Origin: CAZSGN01 sp964606415
GTDB taxonomy: Bacteria > Bacteroidota > Bacteroidia > Bacteroidales > JBBRXJ01
DNA: 19,321 nucleotides
Assembly: GCA_964606415.1 (NCBI GenBank)
Contig: CAZSGN010000013.1
Coordinates: 1 to 19,321 of the forward strand
Direction: 5' to 3'
In this document: positions 13,829 to 19,321 of the stretch, piece by piece
Numbering within the stretch: position 1 is the stretch's first letter
Layout: every line of letters starts with the position of its first letter
Position numbers and translations under genes: made by a program
The notes under the pieces: model-generated
What the model was told of the DNA's origin: nothing
The model's database searches: none
Seen by the model: the letters and a program-made list of their open reading frames with translations, nothing else

Positions 13829-15106
13829 ATGTTAACACTGGCCCATATTCAGGAACATCAGGATGAAATAATCCGGAAATTAAAAAAACGGAATTTTGAT
13901 GCCGGATCTTTGATAAAGGAAATTATTGAGTTGGATGATAAACGAAAGAAAACACAGTTTAAGGTTAATGAGACACAGGCCCGCTTGAAAAATGTTTCAA
14001 GGGAAATTGGTGAGTTGTTCAAGGCTGGAAAAAATGAAGAGGCAGAAAACATAAAAAAGGAAACAGGTTCACTTAAGGATGATATTAAAATTCTGGAGGA
14101 GCAATTAGATTCTATTACTGATCAAATTTCAGGGTTATTGGTGCAAATACCTAATGTGCCGCACGAGTCTGTTCCTGAAGGACAAAACGAAGAAGATAAT
14201 GAGGTTGTGGAACAATACGGGGATATTCCTGTATTTGAATTTATGCCATTGCCTCATTGGGAATTAGCTGGCAAATATGATTTAATTGATTTTGAGCTGG
14301 GAAATAAAATTACCGGCGCAGGTTTTCCGGTTTACAAGGATAAAGCTGCGAGGCTGCAGCGTGGATTAATCAATTTTTTTCTTGATCAGGCCAGGGAAGC
14401 TGGTTATAAAGAGTATCTGCCTCCTTTTGTTGTTAACGAAGATTCTGGTTTTGGCACCGGGCAATTGCCGGATAAAGAAGGGCAGATGTATCATGTTACA
14501 CAGGATCATTTGTATCTGATCCCTACCGCTGAAGTGCCGGTCACTAATTTTTTCAGGGATGTTATTCTTGATGAAGCGGAGTCCCCGGTTAAATGCACTG
14601 CTTATACGCCATGTTTTCGTCGGGAAGCGGGATCATACGGTAAAGATGTTAAAGGATTAAACCGGCTGCATCAGTTTGATAAGGTTGAAATTGTCCAGAT
14701 TGAACACCCAGAGCGCTCTTATCAACGGCTCGGGGAAATGTTGGCTCATGCCGTGGGGTTGGTTAAAAAGTTAGGTTTGCCTTATCGTGTATTAAAATTA
14801 TGTGGAGGTGATATGGGGTTTACTTCCGCCTTGACTTATGACATCGAAGTTTACTCGGCTGCACAAAAACGGTGGCTGGAGGTAAGCTCAGTTTCTAATT
14901 TTGAGTCCTATCAGGCCAATCGTTTAAAATTAAGGTATCGCGCCAAAAACGAGAAAAAACCGCGGTTGGCACACACCCTTAATGGCAGTGCTTTAGCCCT
15001 GCCAAGAATCCTGGCTGCTATTCTTGAAAATTATCAGCAGGCTGAAGGTATCCGTATTCCAGAGGTTTTGATATCCTATGTAGGGTTTGATGTCATTAAT
15101 GAATAA
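13829..15106 (+). CDS. serS: Seryl-tRNA synthetase
   Basis: A class II synthetase of 425 aa that charges tRNA-Ser in the cytoplasm. Residues about 1-105 form the N-terminal antiparallel coiled coil that holds the tRNA long variable arm, with alternating charged and hydrophobic residues. The catalytic domain has the TAEVPVTN serine-binding loop (233-240), motif 2 CFRREAGSYGKDVKGLNRLHQFDKVE split over 262-287, EVSSVSNFESYQANR (351-365) and motif 3 with LNGSALALPR (384-393). All the core class II features are present. The usual EVSSCSNF is EVSSVSNF here, a mild change. The ATG at 13829 is the expected start. The rplU-rpmA-serS order is common in Bacteroidota, though here a terminator divides rpmA from serS. 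Confidence 0.97.
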   Translation: MLTLAHIQEHQDEIIRKLKKRNFDAGSLIKEIIELDDKRKKTQFKVNETQARLKNVSREIGELFKAGKNEEAENIKKETGSLKDDIKILEEQLDSITDQISGLLVQIPNVPHESVPEGQNEEDNEVVEQYGDIPVFEFMPLPHWELAGKYDLIDFELGNKITGAGFPVYKDKAARLQRGLINFFLDQAREAGYKEYLPPFVVNEDSGFGTGQLPDKEGQMYHVTQDHLYLIPTAEVPVTNFFRDVILDEAESPVKCTAYTPCFRREAGSYGKDVKGLNRLHQFDKVEIVQIEHPERSYQRLGEMLAHAVGLVKKLGLPYRVLKLCGGDMGFTSALTYDIEVYSAAQKRWLEVSSVSNFESYQANRLKLRYRAKNEKKPRLAHTLNGSALALPRILAAILENYQQAEGIRIPEVLISYVGFDVINE

Positions 15107-15119
15107 GCTCTTTCTTTTA

Positions 15120-15284
15120 CATTTTACGCTTTATATATATAAGCATTTCAGGTTGTCCGGAGACCCTGGCATAATGGATATGCAGATACACATGGATTGA
15201 AAGTCTGCTGTCCCGTTTAAAAATAACAGGCACCTTATTTTGTGCTTTTTTGATTTCCTGCCCGTATTTATTTATCTTTGATCT
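15120..15284 (-). pseudogene. Possible gene remnant, minus strand between serS and the S41 gene
   Basis: On the minus strand 55 codons stay open, ending at TAA (15119-15117), and read like ordinary protein (for example KYGQEIKKAQNKVPVIF and SGQPEMLIYIKRKM). No ATG begins the stretch. In the same frame an ATG at 15338 opens a 17-residue hydrophobic leader, but a TGA at 15287-15285 interrupts it. A broken gene fits, but chance openness cannot be excluded. The plus strand of this 239-bp spacer shows no gene. Confidence 0.2.
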
Positions 15285-15345
15285 TCATGCACTTATTCTT
15301 ATCAATATGAGCTGAGACAGAGCCATTGAAAATACCATATAAACT

Positions 15346-16620
15346 ATGAATTACATAGGTCGTTTAGTTAAAGGATTGTTGATATTGTCGGTAATATGTG
15401 TGTTCTTTTCTTCTTGTAAAAAAGATAAAGATGAATACACAGCCAATGACGAATTGTATTTGATCATGAAGCATTATTATTACTGGTATAATCATGTCCC
15501 CGATTTAAATCCGGATCATTACAAAGATCCTTTTGGCCTGATGAATGCTTGCGTTTATCATGATGTGGATAGGTGGAGTTCTGTTATGTATTATGATGAA
15601 TATGAACAATATTTTAAAGCTGGTCAGAGCGAGGGTTATGGAGCTAAATTTTTTCTTGGCGGGGATGGCCATATTTATGTTGGCTATCTTTACGAGGACT
15701 CTCCTTTTTATGGTTTTGGCATTCGTCGTGGATGGCGATTGAAAAGTATCAATGAGCAAGAAGTTACCTCATCAAATTTTACAGACCTGATTAATCAGGC
15801 TTCGATTCAGGTTACTTTTAGCGGGGTTAGTGGAAATGATACAACGTTTTCCACCGATGCAAAAGCCGTTGACATGAATACTGTTTTATTTCATAAGGTA
15901 ATAAATAATGGGGGTAAAAAAATTGGTTATTTGGTTTTGGAAAGTTTTATTGATAAGACGGATGATGAGCTTGACCAGGTTTTTGCTTTATTTGGAGAAG
16001 AAAATATTGATGAATTAATTCTGGATTTAAGGTATAATGGGGGCGGGAATTTGGATGAAGCCATTTATCTGGCTAGTTCATTGGCTCCTGATATTACCCA
16101 GGGAGAACCTTTTGTTAAAATTCAGTTTAATAGTAAAAATAGCGATTTGAATGAGGTTGAGCAATTTATTAGCTCCGGACATGATCTGGGACTGGAAAGG
16201 ATTGTTGTTATTGCTTCCTCAAGCACCGCTTCAGCAAGTGAAATGATCATTAATGGGATGAAACCATATATGGATGTTACGATCATTGGTGATTCTACAC
16301 ATGGGAAGCCGGTTGGCATGAATATTATTCCTTATGAAGAATATGCATTTGTCCCGGTAACATTTAAGTATGTGAATGCCGATAACAAAGGGGATTTTTA
16401 TGAAGGCATTCCAGCTAATTATTACACTGATGACGAGTTTTATAAAACATGGGGGGATTCAACAGAAAATAGTCTTCAGGCTGCCCTGGAGTTTATTGAA
16501 ACAGGACAAGTGAGTTCACAAAAAGCAAGTAAAATAATGCTTCGGAAGAATCTTACGCCTACACCATTTCAGCCTTCTGCAATAAAAGAAAATAATTGGA
16601 AACAGAACGAATCATATTAG
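15346..16620 (+). CDS. S41-family (C-terminal processing type) peptidase lipoprotein
   Basis: A 424-aa envelope protease. The signal peptide (about 6-23) ends in FFSSC with Cys24, followed by KKDKDE, a typical lipoprotein start. An N-terminal helical S41 region (about 33-95) precedes a PDZ-like domain (about 98-175, ending in SINEQEV and beta strands). The tricorn-type catalytic core has LDLRYNGGGNLDEA (227-239), SSSTASASEM with the predicted nucleophile Ser296, and GDSTHGKPVG with Lys321; the 25-residue Ser-Lys spacing matches CtpB. The dyad therefore appears intact. The substrate is unknown. The 3' end overlaps the ruvC start by 25 bp, so the two are probably coupled. A Ser/Asn-rich tail of about 40 residues follows the catalytic core. 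Confidence 0.88.
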   Translation: MNYIGRLVKGLLILSVICVFFSSCKKDKDEYTANDELYLIMKHYYYWYNHVPDLNPDHYKDPFGLMNACVYHDVDRWSSVMYYDEYEQYFKAGQSEGYGAKFFLGGDGHIYVGYLYEDSPFYGFGIRRGWRLKSINEQEVTSSNFTDLINQASIQVTFSGVSGNDTTFSTDAKAVDMNTVLFHKVINNGGKKIGYLVLESFIDKTDDELDQVFALFGEENIDELILDLRYNGGGNLDEAIYLASSLAPDITQGEPFVKIQFNSKNSDLNEVEQFISSGHDLGLERIVVIASSSTASASEMIINGMKPYMDVTIIGDSTHGKPVGMNIIPYEEYAFVPVTFKYVNADNKGDFYEGIPANYYTDDEFYKTWGDSTENSLQAALEFIETGQVSSQKASKIMLRKNLTPTPFQPSAIKENNWKQNESY

Positions 16621-17153
16621 GCATTGATCCCGGAACAACGATCATGGGTTATGGGTTGATTCTTTGTAAAGGGAAACACCCTTCCCTGATTAGCATGGGG
16701 GTGATTGAATTATATAAATATCAGGATCCTTATGTGAAATTGCAAAAAATTTTTGAGCGAACTCTTCATTTAATTGATCATCACCATCCTGATGAATTAT
16801 CTATTGAAGCACCTTTTTATGGGAAGAATGTGCAGTCTACGCTTAAATTAGGACGTGCTCAGGGAGTAGCTATTTCAGCGGCTTTGTCCAGATCTATTCC
16901 TATTTTTGAATATGCGCCCAGGCGCATTAAGCAAGCCATTACGGGGCAGGGTAATGCGTCAAAGGAGCAGGTGGCCGCTTTACTCAAGCATATATTTAAT
17001 TTTAATGAGATCCCTGATAACCTTGATGCAACTGATGGATTAGCGGCTGCTTTGTGTCACTTCTATCAAAGAGGGGCAACTGCTGGTGCCCCAGACAAAA
17101 TGAATAGCTGGAAAGCTTTCATCAACAAAAATCCCGGTCGGATTAAACGTTAA
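16596..17153 (+). CDS. ruvC: Crossover junction endodeoxyribonuclease (Holliday-junction resolvase)
   Basis: Cuts Holliday junctions during recombinational repair, with RuvAB. At 185 aa it is normal length. The RNase-H-like acidic residues are present: D11 in LGIDPGTT, E71 in LSIEAPFYGKN, and D144 and D147 in LDATDGLAAALCH. The start is unusual: TTG at 16596 immediately follows an in-frame TAA (16593-16595), and no ATG lies between it and the essential GIDPG motif, so TTG is nearly forced. Translation probably depends on ribosomes finishing the overlapping S41 gene, whose stop is at 16620. ruvA and ruvB are not in the window. It converges with the HIT gene, leaving only 19 bp. Confidence 0.95.
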   Translation: METERIILGIDPGTTIMGYGLILCKGKHPSLISMGVIELYKYQDPYVKLQKIFERTLHLIDHHHPDELSIEAPFYGKNVQSTLKLGRAQGVAISAALSRSIPIFEYAPRRIKQAITGQGNASKEQVAALLKHIFNFNEIPDNLDATDGLAAALCHFYQRGATAGAPDKMNSWKAFINKNPGRIKR

Positions 17154-17172
17154 CTGTTTCTGATACGATTAT

Positions 17173-17568
17173 TTATTTGATTGCTGATTTAATCTTTATG
17201 GCAATACCAGCTAACTCCTCGTTAGATAAATGTAGTTTTGGGTTATTAAAATTGATGTCACCCAAATGATTGATAGGAATCAGATGGATATGGGCATGAG
17301 GTACTTCTAATCCTAAAACGGCCACACCTACTCTTTTACAAGGAATGGTTTGATCAATAGCATGGGCTACTTTTTTCGCAAAGACCATGATCCCACTCAT
17401 CAGGTTGTCATCAAGATCAAAGAGATAATCCGTTTCTTCTTTGGGAATGACAAGCGTATGCCCTTTGGCCAAAGGATTGATATCCAGAAATGCAAGATAG
17501 TGATCATCTTCTGCTATTTTATGTGCAGGGATTTCGCCATTAACAATTTTAGTGAAAATACTGGCCAT
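17173..17568 (-). CDS. HIT family nucleotide hydrolase/transferase
   Basis: A 131-aa histidine-triad protein, probably a cytoplasmic HinT-like nucleoside phosphoramidase or dinucleotide hydrolase. It has the family opening SIFTKIVNGEIPAHKIAED, the FLDINPLAKGHTLVIPK strand-loop segment and the catalytic HAHIHLIP (His triad at 91, 93 and 95). The ATG at 17568 is chosen because it opens the standard MASIFTKI beginning; the frame is open 13 codons further upstream, but that would overlap greA. It lies 13 bp after greA on the same strand, so the two should be one transcript. The exact substrate cannot be told. Confidence 0.93.
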   Translation of the reverse strand: MASIFTKIVNGEIPAHKIAEDDHYLAFLDINPLAKGHTLVIPKEETDYLFDLDDNLMSGIMVFAKKVAHAIDQTIPCKRVGVAVLGLEVPHAHIHLIPINHLGDINFNNPKLHLSNEELAGIAIKIKSAIK

Positions 17569-17581
17569 AATGAATATGTTT

Positions 17582-18055
17582 TTAGACAGATATGTTGATA
17601 ATTTCAAAAGGGATTATACCAGAAGGCACCTCAACATCAACCACATCTCCTGCTTTTTTGCCAAGTAAGGCGGTGGCTATGGGTGAGTTGACAGAGATTT
17701 TTCCTTCTTTCAGGTTTGCCTCTTCATCGGGAACAATAGTGTATTCCATTACGCTGTTGTTTTTTTTGTTCTTAATTTTGACTTTATTCAGAAGCCGGAC
17801 TTCCGAGGCATCTATTTTGCTTTCATCAATAATTCTGGATGTGGCTATGGTTTCTTTGAGTTTTGCTATTTTCATCTCGAGCATGCCCTGGGCTTCTTTT
17901 GCCGCATCATATTCTGCATTTTCTGATAAGTCCCCTTTATCTCTGGCTTCAGCAATTTGCCTGGAGATGGATGGGCGCTCAACATTTTCAAGTTGCTCCA
18001 GTTCTTCTTTTAATTTACGGAGCCCTTCTGCTGTGATGTAAGATAATTTTGACAT
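17582..18055 (-). CDS. greA: Transcription elongation factor GreA
   Basis: A 157-aa factor that enters the RNA polymerase secondary channel and stimulates cleavage of backtracked transcripts. The N-terminal coiled coil carries the signature GDLSENAEYDAAKEAQ with the catalytic acidic tip residues D42 and E45 (D41/E44 in E. coli). The C-terminal FKBP-like domain has SPIATALLGKKAGDVVDVEVP (124-144). It is full length and intact. The ATG at 18055 gives the normal MSKLSYIT start. A good -7 box lies about 80 bp upstream, and the HIT gene follows 13 bp downstream. Confidence 0.97.
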   Translation of the reverse strand: MSKLSYITAEGLRKLKEELEQLENVERPSISRQIAEARDKGDLSENAEYDAAKEAQGMLEMKIAKLKETIATSRIIDESKIDASEVRLLNKVKIKNKKNNSVMEYTIVPDEEANLKEGKISVNSPIATALLGKKAGDVVDVEVPSGIIPFEIINISV

Positions 18056-18129
18056 GGTTCTCAGGTTATTTATAAAAATATTGAACGAAAAAAAAAGAAT
18101 CCCGAAACTTCCGGAACTCTTTTCAACTA

Positions 18130-18137
18130 CAAAAGTA
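18130..18137 (-). promoter_or_regulatory. greA-HIT promoter -7 box
   Basis: Minus-strand TACTTTTG followed by TAGTTG is an exact TAnnTTTG match, predicting a start near 18123 and a leader of about 70 nt. The -33 region is T-rich (GTTTTTC) but lacks a clean TTTG. Confidence 0.6.
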
Positions 18138-18203
18138 GTGAAATTTTATTATTAAGAAAAACAACTGATGTTCAAAAAAACAGCAACTATTTTTCTTTAT
18201 GGA

Positions 18204-18575
18204 TTAAAAGTATTTAGGATGGATGATTTCACTGTAAAGAATGGCTTTTTTGGGGGAGAAATCTTTGATGATCTTTTTTTTCCGGATTATTGGTTTTTTT
18301 TCAAGCAATATTTCTTCAGTTTCTTCCGCCCCTGTTGTTTTATTTTCCTTAAGGTTTAAGGGCTTAGCATTATCAGCAGCATCTTTTTTTGAATCATTTT
18401 CCTTAGCAGGATTTGCCTCTTCTGTCTTTTGTATGTCATGATGTTCCGGTATACCACCGAATGCATAAGAAGTATTCCCGGAGGAGTCAGATTCTTTGTT
18501 TGCTTTCCTGAAAACACTAATAAAGAAAATGATAACGGTTACAATAATAAATAATATGTCAAAAAGTCCTTCCAT
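18204..18575 (-). CDS. Small single-TM protein with charged tail, uncharacterised
   Basis: A 123-aa protein with one N-terminal helix (about 5-22, mostly Ile, Phe, Val and Leu) followed by a positively charged FRKANKE, so the tail should be cytoplasmic. Residues 30-95 are a low-complexity Lys/Glu/Asp/Asn/Ala linker. The last 20 residues (IIKDFSPKKAILYSEIIHPKYF region) look ordered; I recall a similar KAVIYSEIL-type ending in other small Bacteroidota membrane proteins, but cannot confirm it. It is upstream of greA on the same strand, with 148 bp between that contain the greA promoter, so it is probably a separate transcript. No function can be assigned. Confidence 0.7.
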   Translation of the reverse strand: MEGLFDILFIIVTVIIFFISVFRKANKESDSSGNTSYAFGGIPEHHDIQKTEEANPAKENDSKKDAADNAKPLNLKENKTTGAEETEEILLEKKPIIRKKKIIKDFSPKKAILYSEIIHPKYF

Positions 18576-18634
18576 AACAATTTATTAATTATTACGTTTA
18601 CAATGACAAAAATACAATTTTCTAAACAGTATTG

Positions 18635-19090
18635 ATGATAAAGCCTTTTAAAAATCATAGGTTTTTTTGGCCGCTTTTCCTTTTTAGTCTCTTGTTATTA
18701 ACGTGTGAGAAGGATAAAGAAGAAAGGCCGTATTATTATGTCAATTTTAAGATTATGATTAATCAGCCTCAGTATGCTACCCTGCAGGCTGTAGGGAATG
18801 CTATGGTCTTGAAAGATGATGTCTACGGTGAAAATCTCTCTCCGCACGGCGTGATTGTTTATCGGCTGACGACGGATGAGTTTAAGGCCTACGAACGTAC
18901 CTGTCCTTATAAACCATCTGATAATTGCGCGGTTAGCATTGACAGCACGGGAACCTATGCTGCTTGTCCTTGTTGTGGCTCTCACTATTTGTTGCATGAT
19001 GGATACCCTTCTAAAGGGATTTCTGAAATCCCCCTCACTGAATACTTTACATCTTATAATGGAAGTGAACTTTTTGTTTATAGCGATTAG
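18635..19090 (+). CDS. Lipoprotein with degenerate Rieske-type motif
   Basis: A 151-aa exported lipoprotein: hydrophobic signal (about 10-22), lipobox LLLTC with Cys24, then charged EKDKEER. The body is beta-rich and ends in a Rieske-like pattern: TCPY (89-92), C98, CPCCGSHYLLHDG (111-123) and a closing SEIPLTEY segment where Rieske proteins usually have GPA..PL. A canonical Rieske centre needs CxH and CxxH; here the two His positions are Tyr92 and Cys114. Five Cys remain (90, 98, 111, 113, 114). It may bind a different metal site, a disulfide network or nothing. The start is ATG 18635; a TTG just upstream keeps the frame open. The divergent one-TM gene begins 59 bp away. Confidence 0.75.
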   Translation: MIKPFKNHRFFWPLFLFSLLLLTCEKDKEERPYYYVNFKIMINQPQYATLQAVGNAMVLKDDVYGENLSPHGVIVYRLTTDEFKAYERTCPYKPSDNCAVSIDSTGTYAACPCCGSHYLLHDGYPSKGISEIPLTEYFTSYNGSELFVYSD

Positions 19091-19205
19091 TGTTTATCTT
19101 TTATCTAAATTGAGAGATCCTTATTAGAAACTGGGGTTATAACTAACTAAAGTTTCGCAGTAAATTAATTACGATTGAGTTTTAATTTATTTGTGTGTGT
19201 GGCCA

Positions 19206-19260
19206 GTGAATTTGGGAAGGAAAGGGCGTAGCCATGGCTTGTGTGGATGCCATAATTCAC
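19206..19260. repeat. Nested inverted repeats near the right end
   Basis: GTGAATT (19206-19212) and AATTCAC (19254-19260) are perfect 7-bp arms. Inside lie the 10-bp palindrome AGCCATGGCT (19230-19239) and ATGGC/GCCAT (19234-19238/19249-19253). A T-run follows (19265-19274), so a terminator for the Rieske-like gene or a small mobile/repeat element are both possible. Confidence 0.35.
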
Positions 19261-19307
19261 GAGTATTTTTTTTTGGTTCGTTTTTTTTGTTACGAATGAC
19301 AAAAAAA

Positions 19308-19321
19308 ATGAACAAGTTTAT
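19308..19321 (+). CDS. Possible start of a gene running off the window
   Basis: ATG AAC AAG TTT follows an A-run and could be the first codons of a downstream gene. Only four codons are visible. Confidence 0.2.

Noticed and set aside
15128..15144. GCTT...AAGC hairpin as a serS terminator
   Set aside because: Only four pairs before the centre mismatches and no T-run after it.
15107..15345. tRNA or small structured RNA in the serS to S41 spacer
   Set aside because: No cloverleaf, no T-arm GTTC motif and no terminal CCA could be placed.
17592..18041. 149-codon plus-strand frame opposite greA
   Set aside because: Ser/Phe-rich antisense shadow of an unambiguous greA.
1..19321. CRISPR array, prophage, insertion sequence or toxin-antitoxin pair
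   Set aside because: No regularly spaced direct repeats, transposase, integrase or small paired genes were seen.

Overview
The window looks like an ordinary chromosomal segment of a Bacteroidota bacterium, most likely Bacteroidales or Marinilabiliales. The evidence is AT-rich intergenic DNA, promoters with a TTTG / TAnnTTTG architecture instead of a sigma70 -35/-10 pair, starts without strong Shine-Dalgarno sequences, several short lipoproteins, and families centred on this phylum (DUF6427-like membrane protein, DUF4369-type thioredoxin lipoprotein, bifunctional nuclease with a UVR tail, fused SpmA/SpmB, the rplU-rpmA-serS order). I see no phage, insertion sequence, CRISPR array, tRNA or rRNA.

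Layout. On the left, a membrane sensor histidine kinase (minus strand) is separated by about 430 bp without a gene from a plus-strand series: purD, a polytopic DUF6427-like protein, a thioredoxin-fold lipoprotein and a triple-BON protein. The BON gene meets a minus-strand SpmAB-like membrane protein tail to tail with no spacer. Upstream of SpmAB on the minus strand is a soluble CBS/histidine kinase/receiver hybrid. Next comes a tight minus-strand operon of bifunctional nuclease (bfn), nupC and a family 2 glycosyltransferase. A divergent promoter region of 217 bp separates bfn from rplU-rpmA, which end at a clear intrinsic terminator. serS follows, then an S41-peptidase lipoprotein whose 3' end overlaps ruvC, which uses a TTG start. 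A minus-strand greA-HIT pair and a small one-TM protein come next, then a plus-strand lipoprotein with a degenerate Rieske motif. The window ends at what may be the first codons of another gene.

How the genes fit together. Most are housekeeping: purine synthesis, translation, transcript cleavage and Holliday-junction resolution. bfn and nupC suggest nucleotide or nucleoside turnover. NupC and SpmAB both belong to the Gate-domain (nucleoside-recognition) membrane superfamily. Envelope functions are represented by three lipoproteins and the glycosyltransferase.

No wholly new multi-gene system is evident. The most interesting items are an L21 with a histone-H1-like tail longer than the ribosomal domain, a Rieske-like lipoprotein that has lost both histidine ligands, a changed base-binding motif in NupC, an intergenic hairpin motif (TTGAGCG) in three places, and several strong inverted repeats in leader regions. 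All calls come from reading the sequence; no database search was possible.
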